Shown here: positions 21,327 to 33,785 of the stretch, in pieces
How the letters are laid out: each line of letters opens with the position of its first letter
Numbering within the stretch: position 1 is the stretch's first letter
Source of the DNA: Brachypodium distachyon
Lineage: Eukaryota; Streptophyta; Magnoliopsida; Poales; Poaceae
Length of the DNA: 64,000 nucleotides
Assembly: GCF_000005505.3 (NCBI RefSeq)
Contig: NC_016133.3
Span: forward strand, 15,438,001 to 15,502,000
Direction of reading: 5' to 3'
Position numbers and translations under genes: made by a program
Notes under the pieces: model-generated
The model's database searches: none
What the model was told of the DNA's origin: nothing
The model's input: only the letters and a program-made list of their open reading frames with translations

Positions 21327-24300
21327 CTACAACTCTGCGCTCTGATCAAAGCAAGAATTTGGCCAACCAGCCAGCCACAGAAGGGACAGAACTATTGAAG
21401 ATACGATCATTCCTACACTTCCAAAGTTCCCAGGCTGCTGAGCATAAAATTTCTTTGTGAATGAGGGAAGGCACTGAGGTTCTGGCGACGGCCACTCTGA
21501 GACTAATGTCCGGATTAATGCCCAACCCATTCCAGCTATCCCCAATTTAAGCCAACACTCACGGCTGAAGCTGCAGTCAAAGAATAGGTGCTGGCAGGTT
21601 TCCCTTTGAGAGGCAGAACCGAGGACACATTCAAGAAGTCCATCTCTGTTGCAATTCCCGCGATCCATGATGTCTTTGTGTTCAGCTTGTCCCTCATCAG
21701 AAGCCAGACAAAACCCTTGGTCTTGGATACACATCTATTCTTCCAAAGCCAGGTGGCACGTTGATCATTCAATAATCTTGGGAAGCAGGACAAGTAGTAA
21801 TGCTTAGAAGAGAAGGATCCAGTACCCCATCTGGTCACCCAAAGGTCTTTCTCGTTCTGATCCAAGATGAGATCATCAACGATGAGGTTAATGGACATGA
21901 GCTCCTCGAACACCAGATTGGACAACGGGAGAGCAAACAGGTCAAAGCGATCAGGAGATTGCCAAAAGTTTTTCAGGTTGATCTCCTTGTTGACAGCAAA
22001 AGAAAAGGCCCGGAGGAACCTTTCACAGAAGGGGATTCCGTCCCAACTATCCGTCCAGAAGGAGAAGGAGGCTCCATTGCTTGATAGACCCTTAACAATT
22101 TCCTTGGAGTTGGGGATGAGAGCTGTGAGATCCCACCACCAGAAGGAACCAACAGAATCCAGCGACAAAGGAACGGAGTCAGCATAGTGAGTTTGACCAA
22201 GGGCAGGTTCTCCTGATTTTAGAATTTGTGAAGAAATTTAACTATCTGAGCCTGATTGAAGACAACGAGATTAAGGACCCCCAAGCCACCTTTAGATTTA
22301 GGCATGCAAACTTTATCCTAGGCCGCAAGCGCTTTACATCTGACAGTGACTTCCGATTTGGTCCAGAGCGCAATACGGCGACGCTTGTCCACTGCCTCCA
22401 GAAAACCCTCCTGTACCTTGAAGACGCTGAGTGCAAACGCAGGGAGCGAAGAAAACACAGACTTAACAACCTGCAGGCTGTAACAGCCCAAGAGCAACCC
22501 TTTTCCTTTTAAACCCTTTTGGACTGTTTTGTAATTTATTTATTGTCATCATGTTGTCATGCTCGTGTCATCATTAACGTGTTTCCATGTCATTAGCATC
22601 ATGTCGCATGGAACTACTTTCGTTTGCATAAAAGCTGTCGTTCCATGTGTTTGCCTTTTCGCGTGTTCGTGAAAACCAAAACCTATTTTTGTACAAATAC
22701 TAATTTGGGTTTGACAAATTAATTCCGGGTCTAATTAAACCTACACTGTCTCTCTTCTCATTTTTATTTCAAAATCAAATTAAATATCAGTTTAATTTAT
22801 TTTGTGTGCGATTGTTTGTTGGGTCCAAAACCAGCCCATCTAAGCCAAACCCTAACCCTACTTATTTAATCCTTTTTTCCTTTTTTTTCTTTTTCTTTTT
22901 CTTTCTTCTCATTTTCTTCCTCCAAGCCGCCGCCGTCTCCTTCCTTTTCCCCAATCCCCTTTCTTCTTCCTCACCCGCGTGAGCTCCTCCCATGGCCTCC
23001 CTTCCTCCTCTGCTCCGGCCGCGTCGCCCGCGCGCCCTCCTCTGCGCCACGCCGCTCTCCCTCTCCCGTGCCCCCCTCGCTTGCTTCCTCTCCGGCGCCG
23101 CCCTCGCTCCCCGCGCCGCCACGCTCCTCCGGCCGCGCCTCTCCGCCGCCCGACGCCACCTCGCCGGCCCAGCTCTGCCTGCGACCAGCCACCGCCGGCA
23201 GCGTCGCCTCGCCGCGCGCCTCCCCTTCCCCGAGCGCCGCCCTCCTCCGCGCACGTCGGCCGCGCGTCTTCCCCTGCTCCCGTCGGCCGCGCCCGCCTAG
23301 CGCCCTGCTCCGCCCTCCTCCGCGCACGACGGCCCGCTCTGCCTCCCCTGCTCGCCTTCTCCTCGCTGCAGCTCGCCCAAGCACCGCCTCCAGCACCTGG
23401 CCGCGCGTCGCTGAGCTCCGCCGGTCGCCGCCTGTTGCCGCGAGCCGCCCCACCCGCGACCACATCTTCACGGCTCGGCCTGCTGCTATGTGCCGCCTCG
23501 CCTGCGTCCTCCTTGCCACCCGACGAAATCCAGTCCTCCTGCTGGCCCATCTACCCCAGCTCGTGGCCAAGCCCAGCTCGGCCCACCTGTGCAGCCCAGC
23601 CGCCCAAGCCTCCTCCTGCAGTTGCTCTCTCATCCTCCCTCTTTGGTATTGTTGCTGCTGTTGCGTTACTGCCGTGTGCCGAGGAGACCGAAGACCCGGA
23701 GCCGGACGAGTTGCTGCGCACGACTATGTACGAGGAGCCATGACCGACTACTTCACCTACATCGCCTACGGGCACGACTACTTCGACGACGTCGACTGCA
23801 TCGACTACGGACATGGCACGCAACAAAGGTAGAACCTTGGAGTTCCGTGCCGTGGACCGTAGGTTGCGCGATATATGAATTGCATGTATTGTATGAGATG
23901 CCCGTGTTTGTACCGATAATATCGATAGATGCAGGTACCTTGTTGCCATCGGTGTTTGCAACTCCGACCTTGTCGGTTCTTTGTGTTGTTGTTAAATCGT
24001 GCATTGCACTTATTCATGTCATTGTCATGCATCCTAATACAACTATAATGTTATTGTGTGTAATTAATCAATTAAACTTTATTTTCTGCATATGGAGTTG
24101 TATAGATGTTGTGTGTACTATTTTCAGATTTCATTTAACTTGGTAAATTATATATCGGATTTACTTTTGGATTCCTTAATATGACATACATCATCCCTGA
24201 TGTCACAACATCATTCTTTGATTGCGTATATCAATTATCTTGTGTATCTTGTATGCTTATACTTTCTTTTTATGTCGTGTATTTGCTTCTTCCTCGCTAG

Positions 24301-27300
24301 TCTGCGATTCCTACGACGACGACTACGCTTGTGTTCTTCTTCCATGATTCTTGCTCAATTCCGGGCAATTGAGTACTCCAGGCAAGTAGCCCTTCCTTGA
24401 CCATGTTGATTATACCTATTGACTCTCTCAATCTTGCATTAAGTTACGATCTCAGTCTTGTCACGATGCCTCTAGGTTGCATAGCTTATTAGTCAGCTCT
24501 ACTTATTGCCCCATGTCTTGTTACTTGTCCTATTACCATGTCACATGTTTGCTTGTTGCCCTAGTTCTTGGTCATTAGATGTCATACTTAGTTGCGAGTC
24601 TAGTGTCCTTATATCTGGGGTTCTACAATTGCTACATCCACATGCTGCTTCCTGTATTTAAATTGCAATTATTAAACTGTGATCTGATATTAAACTGTAA
24701 CAAGGCAACGATGGAAGGCCGTCTCTAACGCATTGGTGATTTGTTCCATTTGCGCCGACCTAAGGATTGAGTTCTTGTTTTCACCGACCCAAGAAACTTC
24801 GCGCTAACCGCTTGTGGGAGAATATATGGGTTCCCCTCGGCTTAGTACTCGTTTCATAGCTCTTCCAGGGGCCACATAGTTCGGACGTTCCATTTGGCAT
24901 ATCGCATATACACTGAGGTTGTGTTTGGAGATTTGTTGGTACTTTGCATACATATAGGACTGCGGCACACGTCTGGAGTGGTCATTCTGCGCACACTGAA
25001 CCACTACCAACTGTTCCCGCAACTCTTGAGTCCGTACGACGCTTCAGTCGGGCTCTCGTTTCGGATTAGACTCAGTTGGGTTGGTTCCCTGGATTAGTTG
25101 TGAGGCTTGGAAACGTCGTGTCGTCCAATCCTGCCGACACACGTCTTTGTGTGTTCCTACTCGAGTGGCAACAAGGGTTGGACGAACGTGTATGGGTAAA
25201 TTGGCACACCCTGCAGGGATAAAACTTTCAGAAAGCCGTGTCCGAGGTTATGGACGACTTGGTTGGTCATTACTTGATCATAGAGAACTTAACCAACTTA
25301 ATCTCTTAAACTTGAGTAGTAATTAGCCTCAATCATGGATATGATTAAAACTGCTTACGTGTGAGTTTTCTTTGAATTGCTTCCTCACAGGGTGTTGAGG
25401 GGGTGATATGAGAATTGTGTTGTTTGGTGTTTAGTAAATAGGTTAATCACCTTACACCTTGGTAGACGCTTCTCATCCTCTAATTAGACGTTGTCATTAG
25501 TGTGTCTCTCCAGATATATCTGCTGCTGCATAACCCCACTTTACCCTCCTTTTGAGACTTGTTGCATATCTAGTTTAGATCTCCCGTAAGTCTTGCGAGT
25601 ACTTTGTACTCAGTTGCTTTGCAACGTTGTTTTCTTCAGAGGTTCCAGCAGAGCAGGTGAACCGCTAGCTTCTTCGTGGAGCACGACGTTGGATTCGATA
25701 TTTAGCCAGGAGATCCAGATCAGGGTTCTGAGACTCGTGGCGGGTTTCCTTCCAGCTTCCAGCCTCTTCAGACCATGCTGTATTCTTGTCCGTACTCGGG
25801 CATAGTTCAACTTCCGTTGATGTAATTATGTAATGTTGGGACATGTGTCCTCTCCTTGTAATAATTGTTATTCTGCTCCTTATAGGGGCAAATTGTTATT
25901 ACTCTCTTCTGTAGAGTTTTGGTAATGATATTCACGTTGCATAATCCTGCGATGAGCACATTAATGATCTTACACAGGCGTCCCCCGAATGAGAGAAAGA
26001 AGCACAAGAAGCCAGACGCCGATCGATTCGGTCAATAACAGGCATAAGATCCCTAATCTTGGGCTTGGAGGTACCGACAGGAAGCCCAAGGTAGGTGAAG
26101 GGGAACTTTCCCACTGCACAACCCAAAGTGCCAGCCAGATTTTGAGCCTTTTGCTCCGAGACATTGATCGGAATAAGGCAAGATTTAGCAAAAAATTCAC
26201 TCTAAGACCAGTGGCTTGGTAAAAGGATTCCAGAAGAGCCTTGAGACAAACGAGCTGCAGACTTGAAGCTTGCATGATGATCAAAGTATCGTCAGCGTAT
26301 TGAATGATCGAGAAGTGCACATCACCATTGGGGATAGGGAGTCCCGACACTCCAAGCTGAAAGACCTTGTTGACAATAATCTGGAGAAGATCAGCAGCCA
26401 GCACAAAGAGAAGAGCGGAAAGAGGGTCCCCCTGCCTCACTCCCCGACGAAAAAAAATCTGTTTGCTGGGAACACCATTGAGAAGACCGCAGAAGAACCA
26501 GATGCAAGAATGTTCTCAATCCAACCCAGCCAGGCATCATCAAAACCCATATGCCGCAGGATGGACAGAATGGCCGAATGCTCAATGAGATCAAAAACCT
26601 TTTCAAAGTCAAGCCTGATGACAACAACTTCCCTTCTAGAATGCTTGCATTGGTGAATGTACTCCAGAGTCCAAGCCAAACAATCCTGGATAGAGCGACA
26701 CCTGAGGAACCCATACTGATTGTCATGAACCAAGGAGAGTATAATACGCTGGAGTCTGAGAGAGAGTAACTTAGTGATCAATTTGAGACAAGAGTTCAGC
26801 AGAGAAATTGGTCGGAAGCCATTGACCGTTTCAGGGGCCAAGACTTTAGGGATCAGCGTGATGAAAGACGTGTTGAGGCAGCAGAGGCTGATGTTATTGT
26901 TGAAGAGCTCATTATAAAGCGCATAGATCTCCTCCTTGATGATGGGCCAACAAACTTTGAAGAAAAGGCCATTGAAACCATCCGGGCCGGGTACACGATC
27001 AGACGGGAGATTCTTCACCACATTGTCAATTTCAGCCACAGAAAAAGGGGCCGAGAGGATGTCGAGCCCAGCATGCCGGTGGATCAACGAGGCGAGCCCA
27101 GGGTGGGGGGCGCGACGCTCGGCCTGGCCTAGCCGATCCCGGAAGGAGAGCCAGTGCGCATGGGCCTTAGCCTGGTGAGAATCCGCAATAAGCCCATCAG
27201 GGCCACGTAGCTGGGGGACGACATTGCGGCGATGGGCTTTGGTGGCCCAGGCATGAAAGAACTTAGTACACTCATCACCTAGTTTGGCCCATCTGATAGA

Positions 27301-28336
27301 GCAACGTTGCTTCCAAATGATCATTTTCAGGTTCCTGAGACGAGCCACATGACGCTTGAGAAGAGCCCTGAAGTTGGATTCATGAACAACCAGTGGCCGC
27401 AACTCCTCCACCAAATCCAGCTCCATGATGACGAGCTCACTATTCTTAATCCAAACATCTAGCCGTGGAAGGCGCTTGCTCCACTGTTTCAGCCCACGCC
27501 TAACCGCCTTCAAACGGCCAACCACCTTGCCGGCAGCGTTATTGGTCCGGACCGGTAGATTGCAGAAAGTGGCGACCACCTCAAAGAAGCCCGGCAAGTG
27601 AACCCAATAGTTCTCGAAATGAAAGACAGCAGGCTTCGGGATGCTTGAAGCAATAGAGACCACACAGGGAACATGATCAGAAGTAGAGCGAATAAGGGGC
27701 CTCACCGAAGTATTGGGATAATTGATGATCCATGCGTTGGAGGTGAGGAACCAGTCCACTTTGAAAGCTCTACCCAGGAGGGGCAATTCATTAAGCTCAA
27801 GAGTGGCGATGGCGTTGTTGAAGTTCAGAATATCATGAACATTACCCCCCGGGCGGTTGCGATTCTCTAAAGATCTGTAGAGGTTCAAATCTCCCAGGAA
27901 GAGCCAATCTTCCTCCTCATCGATGTCCAGAGAGCAAAGCCAATCCTAGAAAACCGAACGATCAGGCTCAGAACACGGCCCGTAGATGTTCACAATGGAA
28001 AGCAGTCAGTCGACTAGTTCGAGTGAAGCACGACATGCAGAGCAAAGGGGAGCGCGTCCATCACCGTGCCGGTAAAGAGACCACCGTCCCAAAGAGTGAT
28101 GAGGCCCCCAGAATTGGCCACCGCACCCGCCGCCGGAACAAACACGAAATGATCAAGGCGGCGAGGGGCAAACCTCTTAACAAAAGCGAGGTCAAAGGAG
28201 GCTTTTTTGGTTTTTGAAGACACACCACACAGCAATCCCCCTCTAAAATGCTAGCACGGAATGCATCATGCTTAGCAGTAGCGTTAATACCCCGAATGTT
28301 CCAACACAGAACATTCCAATCCCTAGAAGCAGTCAT
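21327..28336 (-). pseudogene. LINE ORF2: endonuclease plus reverse transcriptase, broken
   Basis: ORF2 nicks target DNA and copies the element RNA into DNA. The probable start, at 28336, begins the AP-endonuclease-like domain (DWNVLCWNIRGINATAKHDA). Frame changes follow near 28230 and before 27888. The long frame 27888-26437 holds the end of the endonuclease and the first RT blocks (PGPDGFNGLFFK, FRPISLLN, VIRLDFEKVFD). The frame 26440-25970 carries RQGDPLSALLF and the catalytic YADD box (26288-26299). The gene is then cut by the LTR element at 22479-25974. On the far side it resumes as LQVVKSVFSSLPAFALSVF, and ends in a zf-RVT domain (KNRCVSKTKGFVWLLMRDKL, then a frameshift). The YADD box is intact, but the reading frame is not. 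Confidence 0.85.
22479..25974. mobile_element. 3.5-kb LTR-type element inside LINE, TSD CAGGC
   Basis: The ends are TGTAACAGCC and GATCTTACA, an inverted TGTAA/TTACA pair. Perfect duplications CAGGC flank it at 22474-22478 and 25975-25979. Joining the flanks restores the LINE reading frame (GGR then LQVVKSV). No reverse transcriptase, and no second copy of the ends inside, was found, so a very long solo LTR is the simplest reading. The text near 24790-25060 resembles long gypsy LTRs of grasses. A GC-rich block (about 22980-23830) is open on both strands, with Pro/Ala/Arg-rich low-complexity products and no domain; I do not call a gene there. Confidence 0.85.
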
Positions 28337-28469
28337 TGTACTCTTCATTACAGTCCAAAATGAAAGAAGCAGCAAACGAACGAAGCACAGCTCCGAACGA
28401 CGAAGTGCAGACAAAGTTAACACAGTACAGAGGACAAGAAAATAACACCAAAAGGGCCACCAGCACCCA

Positions 28470-31400
28470 CTAAGCCTCGGATGTATCATCATGGGGAACA
28501 CCAGCCGGGTTGTTGAGCTTGTCAGCCTCCAGCTCCATAGGAGCGAGACCATAGAAGGAAGCACCAGTCTCCTGAAAAACCTGTAGAGGGATCGGTGGCG
28601 GAGCCTGGCCATCAGCAGCCGGTTGAAGATGTTGGTGAAGCACCGCAGGGATCTCCTGGCTAATCTGACGTCTGGAAGAAACTGGAGCTTGAGATCCCAC
28701 ACTGGGACTGGAGCGAGACCAGGTGTAGGAAGACTGATCCTGGCAGGCGGTAGCAGTACTATGATGCATGTCAGCATAATCACGTTTGAAGCCCTGCTGA
28801 AGGGCACTGAGCCGTGGGCTACGTCTGACTTCTCCTTCATGAATGGGCCTAGCACGGAGGCGAGCAGGCACAGAGTGGGATGGCCCAGGAGGAGCAGGCA
28901 AGTCCCGGCCCAAGGTTTGAAAAGCCAAAGAGCGGGAATCGCACTCCAGCCTGACCACCGAAGAAGAAGCCGCCTTACCTCTCCTTTCATAAACCTTACC
29001 AAAACTCCTGGTGCAACGAGGCCCGGTAGCAGAGCTGGTGAAGGACTGCGCAGTGTTCTGCTCATGATCAGCAGTCAAAAGGGGATCAAGTCTTCTAATC
29101 AGCGAGAAATCAGAGTGTTGAGCCTCCCCCTTACTGTTATCAGCAGCTTCAGACTCCTCCTTGTCCACGAGCTCAGTCAGATAACGAATGATCCATTTCT
29201 TCTTAGCAGAGGTGGGAGCAATCTCCTGGAGAACGTCATCTGGTTCTGGCCAATCAACTGCAGGATGTTTTCAGCCACAGGTGCCGAAGGGATAGTCGGC
29301 AGGGAGCCCAAATCAGTCTTAGACGGAGCAGCTGCCTGGGGCGTGAGACCCGGAATGTGATACATTGGAGAAGGCCAGATCATCGGCGATGCAGCGACAG
29401 CAGGAGCCGCCCGTGGCATACCAAGCATAGAAACCGAGGACGGCGAAGTACACCGAGCAGTACCGGGAGGGGTGATCAACCTACTAGGCCCAGCCACAAT
29501 CTTCTTCCCCTTGGGATCCTCTGGATCAAATTCAAACGACTGCAGTTCTAGCGCACGCTCATGCTGATCAAGCAAAGCCACCTGGAGATCATGGTCAAAA
29601 GCAGAATTAATCCCTAAGTCATGCGCGAACAGTTGAAGCTCAGGATCTAGGCTGGGAGCAGAGGCCGTAGCCGCAGTGTTCCGAGGGTAGCTTCTGATGG
29701 AGATGCCAGGCAGAGCACGTCGCCGCGGGGTAGGCGGAGAAGGGGGGCCAAGGTGCAGCACCACAAAGTCATGGCTGAAGGAGTTCATGCTATCCGAGTT
29801 CGCCGGTGCACGCATGATCTGAACGCCGAGCGGGTGGGAGGGGGCACGAAGATCAGCCGGCACTTCAGGGGAATCGGGCATCAGCTCATCTTGCTCCTGC
29901 TGCTGCTGTACCCAACCGATGGCCCCTTGATCAGCACCATTGTCCTCACCATGCCCCCACATCTCCCAGCCGTCCTCAGGCTCGGGGGGAGGAAGAGGCG
30001 CATGATGATTCCAAGTGCCTTCCGGGATTTCCTCCTCAAACTGCAACACACCATCCAAGTCCCCATCCAGAAGCATGGTAGGCATGGTCCAGGAGCGGCC
30101 ACGACCTCCATAGTGACAGATATGCTCAAGAATGGTGCTACGGGGAACCTTCAGGTGCTCTTTGACCAAACAACGGATCAGGATGTAGGCTTCCTTCATG
30201 TGCCGATCAACCCAGTTCAGAGGAATACCAAAACGAAGAACAGCTTGACGGAACAGATGCTCATCACAGAAATCCATGGGCCATCCTAAGAACATGACAT
30301 AGAACATGCGGAGCCCCTCAGTGCGTCTGACATTGTGGGCTTCAGATTGCCGCATGAAGAACAAGACCCCTGCTCCCCGCCAGATGAAAGAAACCCGGTC
30401 TAGAAACAACTCGATCGTGAACAAGCACATTCTCAAACTTGATGATACCCGCGCAGAAGGGGTGGATAGTGGACCATTGGACTGCCAGGTTGTGCGGAGG
30501 GTTGGAGATGACATGGATTACCTCGTTGAGGGTGTTCCGGTGAGTGGGGAGAGGCGCAGGATCAGGATCCGGCGGGTCGACCATGGCGATGGCGTACTGG
30601 TCGTTGTGCCGACGCGGTGGTTCCCCAACGTACAGAACCTCCTCCGGGTTTTGCTCCTCCCCACCATCCAACCAATGCAGTCCCTCCGGCACCCAAGCAG
30701 ACGGGTTAAACTCAAAGTTGGCCATGGCAAGGTGGAGAATCATGGTGGAGATGGGAAGGGGGAGAGGAGGGGGCGACCAACCCAGCGAAGTAGTACTATT
30801 GGGGGGCTTGACGAAGGAGAGTGAAGTAGTACTACAAGGAGACGAAACGGCTTGTAAATGATCGTGGGGATCGAGGGTGACAAGACGTTGCAGAGAGCCA
30901 GGCTCGGCGCCCCATGACGAACGGGGAGGCGAAGGACCAGGGCGGCGACCCATCCAGCGCATAGGCCACTGACAGCGGGCCTAACAAAGTGCCTGGGAAA
31001 GAATAGGGAACGGACGCTGCCTATCGCCGAAAGGCCGAGCAGGCCGCAAGCCCATGCCACAAGCTAGGTCCAATCCCGGGCAATTAATGCCACGGACAGG
31101 ACCGGTGTCAACAGGGCTAGGGAGAGGCCAAGGAGACGGCAAAAGCGTCATGATGTCGCCCAGCACAGGGTCAACAGAGCCCAAGTCATCATGAGCCGGA
31201 GGAAGAACGTGCGATCCAGACGGCGCGCAAGCAACAGGGCGCGGCGCCAACGGCACAGGCGAACCACCAAGTGACACGTCATCGACCCGGTTCGGACCAG
31301 CGAGCCACCAAGTGACACGTCATCCACCCGGTTCAGCCCCAGCGAGCCACCAAGTGACACGTCCCACTCCCGTAACGGGTCCAGCGAACCACCAAGGGAC

Positions 31401-32652
31401 ACGTCACGCACTTGACAGACCGGAGCTCCCACCTTGCCGAAGCGCAGAGGCCCTGGCGGCGCCGTCACCGGAGAAGAAAGACGGGACGGATCAAGCTGGA
31501 AGCAAAATTCACCAAGAACCAGCTGGTTAGGGGGGCGCAGGAGGCGGAAGGCAGCCCATATCCAAGACAAGCCTCATAAGCGATGCAGTCAGCAAAACGC
31601 AGCCGATTCGGACGAGAACGACGGGCCGCAGAGCGTTTCTTGAGAATGGACTGAGTGCCCAGCGAGTCACCGATTGCCAAAGCCTGGAGTGCATTCGCCG
31701 AGCACCGCTTGGAGTGCAGAACCAAGGACCACTCAGCCTCCGACTCAGCCAGCCAAAGAGCATGTTCCCGACGCCAGTTCGGGCCACCCAAGCTCCAGAG
31801 ATGAAAGAAACAGATGAAGCTCGAGTTCGACACCGAGCTAAGCTTGATGATGTCCATGCCGACATGCTTACTGCAAACAGAAAAACGGAACACACGCTCC
31901 GCCAACTGCACCACCTGCAGCAGAGCACCACGCGCCCCCAAAGCAACTTCCAACGCCAACTCAACAGAGCTGACCTCCAGGCGAAAATCAGCCCGACCAA
32001 AGGAGACCACCAGCAGGAAAGCCACGTGCCGGGACAAGGGGTGAACCGGCTGACGGTGACGCGAAGCAATTGAACGCGCAAATTTCTGACCAGCCTCCAG
32101 AATTGTCGGAGGAAAGCGCGGGGAGAGCGCCGACCCAGGCGAACCAGGCGGCGGGCCGGGGAGCGAGTGCGGCAGCAGGAAATTGGGATATTCCCGCAAG
32201 AAACCAGCAAGATCCAGGACGGACGCACCGCCAGTCAAACGACGGGAGGCGTCCAGCAAGCAAGTCGACTGGAAGGCCTCCGCCTCAGAATAGCCTACCA
32301 GACAGAGATCGCGAAAGTGGTCCGCGAGAGAGCCCACGACGGATTCCGGCACGGCACGGCGAGAGGGCGGCGTGAGGAAATCGAAGGCCACCTGGATATC
32401 AGACGCCGCCTTCACCCAGAAGTCAGCAGCATCCACCACCGGGGACGGGCTGTGCACGGCATTGGCGACCGGCACAGCGGCCCCCGGAGACGATACACCC
32501 ACCAGCGAAGCGCAGGACGCGGCAGCGGCGACCGGCCCACAGCCAGGGCGAAGAACGGGAAGAGGCTAAGCGTTGGCGGCAAGCTCCAAGGACGGGGCGA
32601 CGAGCGTCGCCGCCGCGGTCGCCCGCTCGCGAGAGCCGACCGTCAGAGCCAT
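28470..32652 (-). pseudogene. LINE ORF1 (gag-like), broken
   Basis: ORF1 of plant LINEs encodes a nucleic-acid-binding, gag-like protein. The inferred start at 32652 gives MALTVGSRERATAAATLVAP. A TAG stop lies at 32566-32568, and the same frame continues to 31465 (AADFWVKAASDIQVAFDFL and SLADHFRDLCLVGYSEAEAF). Frame changes link it to 30962-30342 (MANFEFNPSAWVPEGLHWL), 30514-29177 (FYVMFLGWPMDFCDEHLFRQ, a DUF4283-like region) and 29168-28470. The last part has the C-terminal signature VRRSPRLSALQQGFKRDY. Between 31260 and 31400 a short peptide, DVSLGGSL, recurs in an 8-residue block. At least one stop and several frameshifts make it non-functional. Confidence 0.75.
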
Positions 32653-32664
32653 CCCGTTCATCTG

Positions 32665-33747
32665 TTTCATCGAATGCAGATTCAGCTGAGACATTACGTG
32701 CGAGCGCAGAGAGAGTCGATATATGGAAGCAATGTCCTTCCTCCATTTCAGGATATCAAAATATCCTGAGATAAGGCCTCTCTGCTTAGATAGTGACATC
32801 ATTTGGAGGACATAGGTCTCCATCAAGGTACAAATGGAGTTCTCTCCAAGCTTCATGCGCTGTTTGTTCATTGTAATTCTGACTTGTGCCGTCATCTATT
32901 GGATCACTTCTATGAGTATTCATCTACATATGGTTCGTTCTGCATGGTTGATGAGCATGGCAGGAGTATTGGAAAAAAGGTCCACAAATCTTTCCTTGCA
33001 CTTCAGAGATTTAAATTCTGGCACCACTACCGTATGGTTGTCCAAAGCAATCTTCAAGAAACCTCGTCTTAAATTGGGATCCAGCACGACAGCCAGAAGG
33101 TATAGTTATTATTTTACATTCGGCAAGAAGGCAGTTCTGCCCTTTCAGAATCTTCTCCAAGTCCAATATAATTTTATTATCCATTGACTCAGGTAATGTA
33201 ATTCCCAAAAGCTTCTCCTCGAGGTAATGTAATTGATTCTTTTGGTACGACACCGAAACCTCTATATGAATAGCTGAAGCTTTGGAAGTTTTGTCAATTG
33301 GGCAAGAAGCTAATGTAATATTCTGGCTTGCCGTCTGTAAGTTCTGAAAAGAAACATCTGATGATATTGCTATGCATCTTCCATTCTGCATCAACAAAGT
33401 GCACTGTCAAACAGATAAAAGCCTTTCCTTCAAGTTCCTATCTTCCAACTGACAAGAAAAATTCCACCAGGTGCAGATGATATTTTCTCCTTCAGTTTCA
33501 GCCTTTCTTTCTGAAACATGGTGATAAACTGTTCTTCAGTGGCAATCCGCGATAGCGTGCTAGAAGCAGGAGGACACAAACCAGCCAAAACCTGCCTAAA
33601 ATCTGCACTGCCCATAATTGGAAACAGACAGAGGTTCGAGACTATAGGCCTAGAGAGATCTTCGAGAGAATGTGAAGGTGAACAGTGTGGCTGCTTGCTG
33701 GTGTTTCCATACAGGTCGTGCAGCCAGATCTTCAGATGCCAGGACAC
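32665..33747 (-). pseudogene. hAT transposase-derived (BED zinc finger, RICESLEEPER-like) pseudogene
   Basis: Pieces in changing frames on the minus strand follow the order of a plant hAT-type transposase. At 33747-33430: MGSADFRQVLAGLCPPASST and FQKERLKLKEKISSAPGGIF. At about 33415-33340: VHFVDAEWKMHSNIIRCFFS. At about 33080-32960: LDPNLRRGFLKIALDNHTVV. At about 32760-32670: the C-terminal dimerisation-type block (LSALARNVSAESAFDE). Intact proteins of this kind are transposases or domesticated regulators. Several stops and frame changes break this copy. The BED zinc finger end was not found; a 1-kb inverted-repeat element lies where it would be expected. The other end stops at the LINE, so it may have been truncated there. 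Confidence 0.7.
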
Positions 33748-33785
33748 ATGGCTTGTTACTCGAATTCCATATTTGCCACTGAAAA

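Larger units (their letters stand above)
21241..32652 (-). mobile_element. LINE (non-LTR retrotransposon), split by a nested LTR element
   Basis: The minus strand carries, in order, an ORF1 (about 32652 to 28470), then an ORF2 with endonuclease, reverse transcriptase and a C-terminal zinc-binding domain (about 28336 to 21327). This is the layout of plant L1-type LINEs. About 8 kb remain once the 3.5-kb insertion at 22479-25974 is removed. The 3' end is uncertain. I placed it near the G-run at 21241-21254, because no clear poly-A tail is seen. The 5' end lies close to the ORF1 start, immediately beside hAT-like sequence. Stops and frameshifts in both ORFs make it non-autonomous today. Confidence 0.85.

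Noticed and set aside
22862..23961. Several long open frames on both strands (Pro/Ala/Arg-rich)
   Set aside because: Composition alone keeps these frames open. They show no domain, and the block lies inside a defined LTR element.
26270..30861. Plus-strand open frames across the LINE
   Set aside because: They mirror the minus-strand reverse transcriptase and ORF1, which carry all recognisable motifs.
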